64,000 bases of DNA from Nothopassalora personata (Eukaryota > Ascomycota > Dothideomycetes > Mycosphaerellales > Mycosphaerellaceae): positions 1,426,001 through 1,490,000 of the forward strand of contig CM066298.1 in NCBI GenBank assembly GCA_033816765.1. Reading direction: 5' to 3'. Shown piece by piece: positions 9,754-18,875 of this stretch (the first letter of the stretch is position 1; each line of letters begins with the position of its first letter). Under the pieces are notes generated by a model that saw only the letters and a list, made by a program, of their open reading frames with translations, was not told the DNA's origin and did no database searches. The position numbers and the translations under genes were made by a program.

Positions 9754-10636
9754 GGTAAGCTGCCACCGTCCGCGACAAACGCTCAACTTCACCTGCATAA
9801 ACCTCACGTCGCAGCCTCGCAACTACAAGACCTCACACAACACCTGACATTGATTTCCTGGACAGCCCAACAGTACCAACAGTCTCATATCTATGGTATC
9901 AGCATCTCACCCCGCCGCGACCAAACTCCGTTCCCTTGCCCACCCACCTCCACCTACATGGCTATCTCATCTCCAGCACTGTTCCTGCTTTCCCTGCTTG
10001 AAGCCGGCAGAGAATGCCGGGAGTGTTGCAACAGCCTAACCTCCCTGACTGCACATTTCCACAGCTCTTGATTCAATGCGAACACTACAATAGCTCTTGT
10101 CTCGTCTGTCGTCGACTGCCGTTCTCTATGCATTGCGATCGTAAGAATCTACCTGCATTGTGTCGTGACACGTACTCGTCGTCCTCTCGGACGAGGCAAT
10201 AAAACGCGTCAGATGCAGCATGCCTCGGTGTCATGTTCATCTAATTTGCCGGTAGAGGGCCACCAAATTGGCCGGACTCGGCGATCAATACCTGCGCGAC
10301 GGGCTTATGGCATCTTGAAGAAAGGAGAACCTGCGAGTACAGGATCAGTACAGAACATCGTTGACGACGATAGAGAACGAACGTGCTTCACTCAACGCAT
10401 CTGTGCCCTGATGTACGCACGGCGGTTTCCACAGTCCAGCCCGAGATCCTGTGGTCAGCTAACCCTCTACAGCCATCAGGTCCGATATGACCACCAACAG
10501 GCCGCTAGATATCATGTTGTCCACGCAGCAGACACATGAGAACGATCAGCATGCCAATAACCACCCTCGTATCTCGACAACATCGCCGTGCAATAGTTCA
10601 TAACCGCCAAGAGTCAAGACTGTAACGAGATCATGA
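9754..10636. other. Interval without recognised gene
   Basis: About 880 bp. A few short open frames occur but none shows family features. It may contain the unrecognisable N-terminal half of the DUF4246 pseudogene that follows. Confidence 0.4.
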
Positions 10637-11282
10637 CCCACCTATGCGAAGCTGGTTGTAGCGGCTGCACCACTTGAGGATGTGAAAGAAAAACGAGCAG
10701 GACTGGCATCCGGATTCGGATGAGAACGTGCTCGATCTTGTTCATCCTTCGTTGTTCCCACTACTTCAGGGACAATCGAGGATCCTAAACATCGAAGATG
10801 GGATCGCACCGCTGGAGAACCCAGAAGCGTGGACGGGCAAAGGCGACATCATGCCAGTACCGGCAGCGGAAAACCTCAAAGTCGACTCTTCCGCTGGTCT
10901 GTCTGGGTAGAGTCGATGGGGAAAACTCCCGCAGCACTTCTGCTTTGCAAAGTTCCAGTGGCTGCCGTGCGAGGTTGCTTTCAAGGACGATGATGCTGTC
11001 CAGATCACGAGCTACACCAACAATATTCAGCCCGAGAAACACAAGCCGCTGTATGGAGTCCTGGAACGAGTCCTCGCGAAGATGATTCCGATGTGGGACG
11101 CTACGCTACGCTCCACTCAACCGCGCGTACTAATATCGAGCCACGTATCGAGCTTCAAGACGAACCTTGGATCGAGCCTAAAGGTGAACGTGAGGATTAG
11201 GTTGGAGGTGATGAAGGAGCGGAAATGGTTCGTGAATGATCATGATACGAGGTTGAAGCAGGAGCAGTCTAGTCTTTTGTGA
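10637..11282 (+). pseudogene. DUF4246 protein, decayed C-terminal half
   Basis: The conceptual product matches the hallmark order of fungal DUF4246 proteins: an APLEDV segment, then DWHP and ENVLDLVHPSLFPL, then FQWLPCEV, ITSYTNNIQPEKH and a VLAKMIPMWDATL segment, and a tail ending at TGA 11280-11282. The gene is broken twice. APLEDV and DWHP lie in different frames, so a frameshift falls at about 10680-10698, and an in-frame TAG sits at 10908-10910 between the LVHPSLFPL and FQWLPCEV blocks. No N-terminal DUF4246 half is recognisable upstream. The function of the family is unknown. An intron removing the TAG is possible but would not repair the frameshift. Confidence 0.72.
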
Positions 11283-11327
11283 GCAGTGAGATAGGTATTT
11301 CCAGAAAAAAGAGATCCAAGCTGTGCA

Positions 11328-12415
11328 TCACTCTTCATCGTTAATCTTAAAAACAACCTTCCCAGCACCCTTCCCCACATCCGCAAACGCCTCCTCAAAA
11401 GCCTCCAGACCGTACTCTGCTCGTATCAAAGGCGCTCTGACCTTTCCCTGCTCGATCAATTTCGTAATCTCTTCCAAATCGACGGCACTTGGCTTCATCA
11501 CGAAGAAGTATCCCTCAACCTCCCGGTTTCCCTGCACGGACGAAGGCACAGACAGCCTCGTGACCCCAAACTCCACATTGTCGTTCGGAGGGACTATGGT
11601 ATAGAGTCTCCCGCGCGGAGCAAGAGAATTCCAGCCCTCGTCCAGACTGCCGTCAATCCCGCCGACGCAGTCGTAGATGATGTGGAATGGTTCGAGATCG
11701 CTAATGTGGGTTTTCGCACGGTCGCAGACGATGTCTGCGCCAAAGTCTTTGACGATTTCGATGTTGGTGGCACTGCACGTGGCGGTGATGTGGAGGTTGC
11801 GGAACGGCGAGGCGCGGAGAAGTTGCGTGTACCATAGCCCGACTGAGGTTGAGCCCCCGTTGATGAGAATGCGGAGCCGGGTGTCGTTACCTGGAGGCGC
11901 GTCGCGCTGTAGTGCGTGGTAGGAGTGTTGGTGGATTCCTTGCCACGCTGTCAGAGCGCTCACGGGCACGGCCGCTGCTTGGACTGCGGAGAGGTTCGTT
12001 GGGCGAAGCGTTAGTTCGGTCTCGGCGGCCGTTATGTAGTCTGCTGCTGCGCCTGTAGCCAGAAGTCAGCGGCGCGTCATGCATTGCATATCTCCACGAC
12101 AACACTGGTTCCCGCCCATCTGCTGAGCGTGTTCCGTCGCCCTGCAAACTTACCTGGATTAGGAAATGCAACTCGCATGTATACCTTGCTCCCTGCTTCG
12201 AACTTTCCAAGATCAGGAGCTTTGGCAACCACGCCCGCGAATTCCACGCATGGAGTGAATGGGTCTGCGTGAGCCGGTCTGGGCCAGGTGAGCTCTCCAG
12301 AAGTGATGGCTGCGGCAGAGACCTTGACGAGATATCTCAGCTGACTCGGACTTGGTACAGGCGTTTCGATAAGGCTGAGTTGCTTTGCTGCTTGAGCATA
12401 TTGCACTGTGCGCAT
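11328..12415 (-). CDS. Zinc-less MDR oxidoreductase (quinone reductase-like)
   Basis: Two exons, 12415-12154 and 12052-11328, joined through a 101-nt intron (donor GTAAGT, branch CTGAC, acceptor CTACAG), give 328 residues. The junction codon rebuilds the FPNPG-AAADY segment usual in this family. An N-terminal GroES-like domain (about 1-110) is followed by a Rossmann domain with the nucleotide loop ILINGGSTSVGLW, a variant of the usual AxGxVG motif. The structural-zinc Cys cluster of alcohol dehydrogenases is absent, which places it with quinone oxidoreductase, enoyl-reductase and toxD-like enzymes using NAD(P)H. Cytosolic; substrate unknown. The DUF4246 relic ends 45 bp from its 3' end. Confidence 0.9.
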
Positions 12416-12519
12416 CGTCTGGGGCAGCTCTGCGAAACTGATGTTGCTTGGAGAACGACGCTGGCTATTCGATGTATGCTGAGTATGTTATCTTTTGGGA
12501 TCAACAAGATCCAGGAGGA

Positions 12520-13326
12520 TTAAACGCTTGATATGTGCTGCGGAAAGCTGGTTGCACGGCAGTACCGACTTTTCCCGGAAGTAGTGCCCACTGGCGAAGC
12601 GCTGCATGGTGCAGGCAATGAGCATGTAGTCATCGCGGGGTCAGCAACTTTCCGCATACACAAGCAGATATCCTCCGTTGTATCCTCCGTTGTTATCGGC
12701 AAGTCGAGCTCGACGTAGTACCCGGCTTCGCCAAGTCGCCACGGCACTTCCCAATTCGGAAAGGGTTTCGTTCAGCTCACGCAGTCAACTTCCTTCGGGT
12801 TTGGCCAAGCAAACGACACGTCGAAACTGGTACCAGGATATGACAAGCCAGCGCTTGGAGTAAGTTCATCAACGTCCGTGATTGAGTCGCGAACAACCAG
12901 CAGCGATGTCGCCAGAGCTTCGGTCAGTGATCCCTGGATTGTCTCGTCGTACAAAAAGCCATGCTGCATCATCTTGAGCCTTTCCGCTAGCACCTGGAAG
13001 CAACACTCATTGGCCAGGACAGCCAGTTGAACTACTTTCAGGCTGTAGAGCTGCAGCAGAAACCATGAAGCAGTGTCAGAGGCCGCTGGTGAGCACACAT
13101 AGCCGATGGTCAATAGCCAGAAATGCAGGCATTGATCGAGCTCCATGCGTTCGTACGACAGTCCTTGTAATAGCTGCTGCATTCGTCGAGCCATGATCTT
13201 AATAGTCTTGAGCCTCCCGTGAGCGTGTGCCATTCTGTGCGTGGTCAGTGGAGTGAGCTGATGAATTCCGCTGCTGGGTTGCACTGCATCGAAGCTGATC
13301 CGGAACGCGGCCGCTGTGGCTGGCAT
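12520..13326 (-). pseudogene. Hypothetical protein gene, probably interrupted
   Basis: An ATG at 13326 opens a 184-codon frame ending in TGA at 12772-12774; the same frame then runs open to 12520. The product is helical and Leu-rich (for example LHFWLLTIGYVCSP and LYSLKVVQLAVLANECC), somewhat like the middle region of fungal transcription factors, but I cannot name a domain. A GTGAGC donor overlaps the TGA, so a small intron could rejoin the halves. It could also be a relic or a chance frame. Confidence 0.35.
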
Positions 13327-14045
13327 GCAATGTCAGCTGAACTGTGCATTAGGCACTACATGCACTTCCTGAAGACATAAACACCGGTCAGCGTGAGAGC
13401 GCCGAACGTGGGAAATGGAGGTGGTCTCCCCACCTAATTGGTAGCACTTGCCACCGGCCATGTTGGCTTAACGTGGGGGCCCAGATAGCAGCCTTGCCTC
13501 ACTATGTGAGCAACGGAGTCAGCAATCTGTAGTGCTCGAAAGTAGGGTATCCAGGAGACCAATTCATGGCATAATATCGATCATGTGGTTGTCGTATCCG
13601 ACCGACCAAGTCCCTTTAAGGCGCCACATAATACCGCACCAGCCCGGCACCGAACTTCGAGTACGGCAGTGGCGACAAGCACCGTCTGGGAGTGAGAGTC
13701 TGAGACCACGCTCGCTACCGCTACCAGATGGAAGCGCTTTACGTGCCGCATGCGGTGCCAGCCGACGCTCTATGCATGATCAATGCATACCATGCGACAC
13801 AGCTGATCAGCTAGCGGCTCGGATCCGGCACAGTAGGAGGTCGGTTCACATACTCGCGGTGACCAGTCTGTGGTCCGCTCATTGGGTGCTCAAACAACCA
13901 CGGCGTACGATACAACCTGGTTGACACTTGGCAGAAACATGCGATACCCTCAGAAGCTACCTTTGGGTGCTCTGCACTCCACAACACTTGCTTCAATTCA
14001 GATATTTAACGCGAACAACGTCGCAGCAGTATTCTGGTTGGTGCA
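13327..14045. other. Gene-free left flank of the Copia element
   Basis: About 720 bp with no credible gene. The insertion therefore does not visibly disrupt a coding sequence. Confidence 0.5.
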
Positions 14046-14050
14046 AATTG

Positions 14051-14195
14051 AGATAATGTGAGTAGATTGATGTATTGAGAAGGTCTACGAAAGCGAGAGA
14101 GAGAGATAAGCTCGAAAAAAAAAGGGGTCCTGCCTAATGCGGACTAGTGCATCGGCAAAACCGGTGGGACCAGTGAATGGGCCCCAGCATCAAGT
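14051..14195 (-). repeat. 3' LTR of the Copia element
   Basis: 145 bp, identical in every base to the copy at 17525-17669, including the GA dinucleotide run and the A9 tract. Outer flank is the AATTG target duplication. Confidence 0.95.
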
Positions 14196-17100
14196 CACCC
14201 CCATGACGAGGCTCTAGATGCAAAACAGGTGCTATCAGCACCAAACAGGACATACGCTCGCCGATTGGCTTCGAATTGATAGCCGTTCTGAGGGTCGCGG
14301 ACGTTGACTGGCGCACGACGAGTGCGCTGCGGGCGTGTTGAGGGTGGTGGTGCCTCCTCAACAGGATCTGGTGTATCAGGAGGTGTGATAAAGTCGTCTT
14401 CATCATCATCCTCGACAGATGGCTTGGGAGGTGTTGTTGGCTGCACCTCCGGAAAGTCGTCCGGAGCGGTGTCTTGATAGCTGTCAACTACCTCCTGGGC
14501 CAAGTCCTCATTCACCTGCTGGACTGGTGTCTCAGCAGGGCGGTTGATAATAGTGATGTTCTTAGGTGTAGCTACACCCCCAGAATCACCACCCCCAGGA
14601 GCCACACCACGCTCGGCTCCAGCGCGCTTTGGCTGAGTCGATGCCTTGTGGTTGCGCTCTACAGGGAAGATGTCGTCCAGAGAGATGTATTCATCATCAG
14701 CTTCAGGCTCCTCGGCCAAAGCAGTGATAGGCTCCTTGCCTTCAATGAACTGAACATCCTTGGTACGGAACACTCTATGCGCCTTAGCAACATAGACACG
14801 GTAGATGGTGCGGCTCTCGTATCCAACAAGCTTGCCCTCCAATGAGCGGGAGTCAAACTTCTCACCTCGGCCGACACTGTGGTCGTACACGAAGGCGCGG
14901 CATCCATATGCCTTGAGGTGTGACAGGCTGGGCTTCACTTCGCCCTTGCCTTGCCACGTGTTGATGACTTCCTGAGGTGACAGTCCCTTGAGGGCTGCAC
15001 TCGGAGTCAGGTTGAGTAGATAGACCGAAGCCTGCACAGCTTCTGGCCAGAGTGCCACTGGCAGGCCAGCATCAATCAGTAGCTTGCGTGACTGGACGCA
15101 CACGATATGATTGCTGACCTCCGCACCGCCATTCTGTTCTGATGAATGAGGTGCTGTGATCTGAAGTGTGAAGCCCTCATCTTGTGAGAGCTGGGTGAGT
15201 GCGGTGCCTCCATACTCGCCGCCTCCATCTATGCGTAAGATCACAATGCTGGCATTGTATTCTGTCTTCACATGACGGACAACGGTGCGGATATGCTAGG
15301 CAGCGCCATTCTTCTGCGCTGAACAGAACACTGTTCGCTGCAGGCTGGCGAGGCAAGTGAATAGCGTGAAGTATCTCTCCTTGCCAAGCCCAAGGTTGCG
15401 GACTGTCACTACATCGGCTGCGATGATGTAGTATGGTGTTGACGGTCGCACCATAGGTATGCGGTTATAGACTTTGTGCCCCAGTCCCATGCGACATGGT
15501 ACGCATTCGCGTGGGTGCTTGCTGAGGTCACCGTTGCCGACAATGATGATGCGCTGATCGTTGTGAAGCTGCACTAGCTTGCGGCTGTGAATGTTTCCAA
15601 GGCGTCTGTGCCACAGGTCGCCAGTCGCGGCGATAGATGGCTCAACCTTAGATGATGCCAAAGCAGTCGGTGAATGCTTTAGCTTGAGGAATGGCAGTCC
15701 ATTGTGACTGTAGCAGTGTGCCACCGTACGCGCACCATTCCCCTTTGTGAAGAGGATCTGGTCGTCGTTACGATAATAGACACCCTTGCGGCGGAGAGCC
15801 TCTGTCGAGATCAGATTGGCTGCAAGGCCTGGCACGTACAGCACCTGCGAGAAGTAGGTGATGCCGCATCCATACAGGTCCAATTGGATAATGCCACAGG
15901 CTGTCGCAGTGATGGTGCCCTTGCCTGTCCTAATAGGGACATTGCAGGGCCGATAATCCATCATATTGCTCAGCTCGTTAGTCATATGAGAAGTGCAGCC
16001 AGAGTCCACAACCCAGTCGGTTGGGCTCTTCGCTGCCAGCAGTGCGGAGGTGTCTTGAATGTCATCCTCGGCAGCCATATACATGCTGTGGTTGCCGTTG
16101 TATGGAGTCATCAGATCCTCGAGGTTGTTCATGCCGTGAGCCGCAAATTGAGCGGTCTCTCCGGCGCGCTGCTGCTGAGGGTGGTCAGTGGTGTTGTTCA
16201 CCTGCTGACGCTGTTGCTGGTTGCCATTCTGGTTGCCGTTCTGCTGTGGTGGGTTCTTTGGTTTCCATCCAGCAGGTGCAAGTTCCGGATGTAGGTTCCA
16301 GCAAGTTACAGGTTGGTGAGTGGTACTGCCACAACCATGGCATGGGTCATACTGTTGACGCTGCTGGTTGTTGCCACCGTTGCCGTTACCGCGGCCTCCT
16401 TTGCCACGGCCACGACCACCTCGGCCTCCACGTGGATTGCCGCCGCCACCACGGTTGCCATTGCCGCCATTGCCCTGTGGGTTGGCGGGTGGGGTGGGAG
16501 TAGTCTGCTTTGCTGCAAGGTTTGCGGTCTCGCTCTGCTGAGCAGCCGCCTCATCAAGCAGATCACCAATCACCTTCTCGAGTGTGATGGTGGTGCTGTC
16601 CTCGATTTTGCCAGTCATCTGCCTCAGCTGTTCGCGCTTTGATGAGGCGAATGCTGGGAAGTAGGGCGCGATCTGGTACAGGAAGCGGAACATAGCCTGG
16701 GCCTTGGATATGGCCAGTTCTGTGTTCTTGAGATTGGCAAGCTTTGCCTGATACTGCTGGCAATACTTGTCAAGGTTGGAGCCACTGTAAGCATGTGACT
16801 CGAAGTCCAGATACAACGAGTATTCCTCGGACTTGCCGGTCTGGCCATATGTTGATTTGAGATGATCCCATAGTCCATCCGGAGCCTGATAGGCTTTGCA
16901 GTTGTCGGCGATAGACTGACTGCAGTTGGCGATGATGAGGGCGCGAGCTTGATACTTCTTCGCCTCCCATGCCTCAATCCGGTCGTCAAGCTCGTATTGC
17001 TGTTCACTCGGACGGATTGTAGGTCTTGGCTTGAGTGCTGTTGAATCGACAAATCCATACAGCTGCTCGCCACGCAGGACTGACTCGAGCATGTCGCTCC

Positions 17101-17332
17101 ATCTCGGATAGTCGTCCTTGCCCTGGAGCTTGCTGACACCAGGGGTGCTATTGGTACTACGACCAACCATGTTGCTGAAGATGCGACTCGTAGTCGCTAT
17201 TGCTGGAAGCTTCTTCTTGGTTACAGCAGCCGACTCGGCTTGCTGTTGTTGCTGACTCTGGTCCCCGGTCACAGACTGCTGTGCCAGTGGTACCTCGAGT
17301 CCTGTGATGTTACCGTTATCGTCAGTATCCAT
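14195..17332 (-). pseudogene. Copia gag-protease-integrase frame with one internal TAG
   Basis: From the ATG at 17332 the frame reads Gag, then a zinc knuckle (CHGCGSTTHQPVTC, CX2CX4HX4C, about residue 329), an aspartic protease active site (WVVDSGCTSHMT, about 440), and the pre-integrase zinc region (LWHRRLGNIHSRKL ... CVPCRMG). A TAG at 15296-15298 interrupts the integrase core; reading resumes in the same frame with the second catalytic Asp (RIDGGGEY) and the catalytic Glu context (PHSSEQNGG). The integrase C-terminal region and a Pro/acidic linker follow, ending at TGA 14195-14197, which overlaps the last LTR base. No YxDD reverse transcriptase or RNase H is present. The TAG fits a single CAG-to-TAG change, the CpA-to-TpA type made by RIP. 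Confidence 0.9.
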
Positions 17333-17514
17333 CCACCACTGCAGAGCACCAACTAGGTGTCACTGCGATACTCGCCAAGTTGCCCACTGGGTCTTGGCTG
17401 AAGATGTTTGCTGCTGTCGCGTTTGGTCGCATGAAGTCGCGGACACGCGCAATCAGCAGGATACAATCAACAATGTCGTTCGAAGGTATGCGCGCAGTCG
17501 TAAGCGCTGAGGGT

Positions 17515-17524
17515 GCTCATAACC
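17515..17524 (-). other. Primer-binding site, half-tRNA(iMet) type
   Basis: Directly after the 5' LTR the element-sense sequence reads GGTTATGAGC, complementary to the anticodon stem-loop of initiator tRNA(Met) (GCUCAUAACC) rather than to a tRNA 3' end. Priming by a cleaved half-tRNA is established for Drosophila copia and yeast Ty5. Confidence 0.75.
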
Positions 17525-17669
17525 AGATAATGTGAGTAGATTGATGTATTGAGAAGGTCTACGAAAGCGAGAGAGAGAGATAAGCTCGAAAAAAAAAGGG
17601 GTCCTGCCTAATGCGGACTAGTGCATCGGCAAAACCGGTGGGACCAGTGAATGGGCCCCAGCATCAAGT
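17525..17669 (-). repeat. 5' LTR of the Copia element
   Basis: Identical to the copy at 14051-14195. It is the upstream LTR for the minus-strand gag-pol frame and should hold the promoter; outer flank AATTG at 17670-17674. Confidence 0.95.
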
Positions 17670-17674
17670 AATTG

Positions 17675-18875
17675 TGCACAGAGGCTTGCTCTATCGATCT
17701 GACGAATTGGATTTCGATTTGCCTGAAGCAAACCGTTGCTGTCGCCCAAAAAATGTCAGATCCCACGGGTTGTTTTGGGCCCTCAGATCCGTGTGCAGCG
17801 TGAACATGTCCTGTCAGCTGGCCGAATCTATTCTGGTCCAGCACCTATCACCGCCGGGTTGCGTACAACAATATCCGCTGCCAGTGTGCCGCTCGAGCAA
17901 ATGCAAATAGCATAGCCCACTGAACATGAGTATCTGCATGACCGTTGCAATACCTCCTCATCCACATATTAGGGGCGAAACTTGGTATGGCCTCTGCGAC
18001 ACGGTGCGGTTCCAAATTCGACATTCCACTGGACACCGGTCGGGCCACAGATTGAACTGCTCACACACTGCGGCAGCCGCAGGATCTGGCATATCCCAGC
18101 AATATCTGATACCAGACACAGGCGCCAAGGGATGGTATCACGCGTCTGGCCCAATCACATTATCGAGTTGCAGCAAAGACGTCTTCGCCCCCAGATCCGC
18201 GACTCGCTAGCCCAGATCAATGTCCGAGCCACCATGCGTGGCTAGAGAGGGTAGCGTGGGTAGCCATTGGCATGTATGCGCGCGGCTCACTATCCGTTCA
18301 ACCTTAAGATCGGTTCGGCTGGCTGACCGAGGGTTTCGGCGACCTCTCGTGCACTTGTATGCTGCAACATCGGACCAGCCTTGGTGCTTGCAATCTATAT
18401 GCATCTCGATGTACATCTGTCTGAATGCTTCTTTGGTATGTGCACCAGTACAACAGAGATTTGAACATTTATGAGTTGCGTTCAAGGCCACCTGGAATGT
18501 CTACTGCCAAAGTCCTATATAGTATTCCACGTGGCTATCAGCACTAGTGCATTACGATTCAGGCACGTGGTCAATAGCACACAGCGCCACCAATACACGA
18601 CTCAGATTCTTCCTCATGGGGACATCCTCCGACGGCTCACGTTTGGGCCAGATCAATTTTTGGGCCTTTTTTGTCGTGCGTCCAGGCCAGACGCTGCTTG
18701 CGCCGCCATGAAAATGCTGCATGGTCCATATCTCAACCCAGGTCGATTTGCTTTCCTGGTTGTCGCTTCTGATCGGATAGTCCTTTCCAGCAGACCTGCG
18801 ATACACACGCCTTGTGTCGATCATCGCAACGATCACCACAATCACTTGCATTCGTGACAAGGCTCTGGTCTGCAA
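17675..18875. other. Gene-free right flank of the Copia element
   Basis: 1.2 kb without a credible gene. The distal part should contain the promoter of the ankyrin gene that starts at 18876. Confidence 0.5.

Larger units (their letters stand above)
14051..17669 (-). mobile_element. Non-autonomous Ty1/Copia LTR retrotransposon, recent insertion
   Basis: 3,619 bp bounded by two identical 145-bp LTRs and flanked by a 5-bp target duplication AATTG (14046-14050 and 17670-17674). Transcription sense is minus, so the right LTR is the 5' one. A primer-binding site abuts it (17515-17524) and a short purine tract (sense ATGGGGGTG, 14196-14204) precedes the 3' LTR. The internal frame encodes Gag, protease and integrase in Copia order (integrase before the place where RT should be), but RT and RNase H are missing. 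LTR ends in element sense are ACTTGATG...CATTATCT, not TG...CA. LTR identity implies very recent movement, necessarily with RT supplied by another element. Confidence 0.93.

Noticed and set aside
14056..14194. LTR boundary drawn as TGTGAG...CATCA
   Set aside because: The perfect AATTG duplication and the directly adjoining primer site both fit the longer 145-bp repeat, so the TG...CA boundary is not used.
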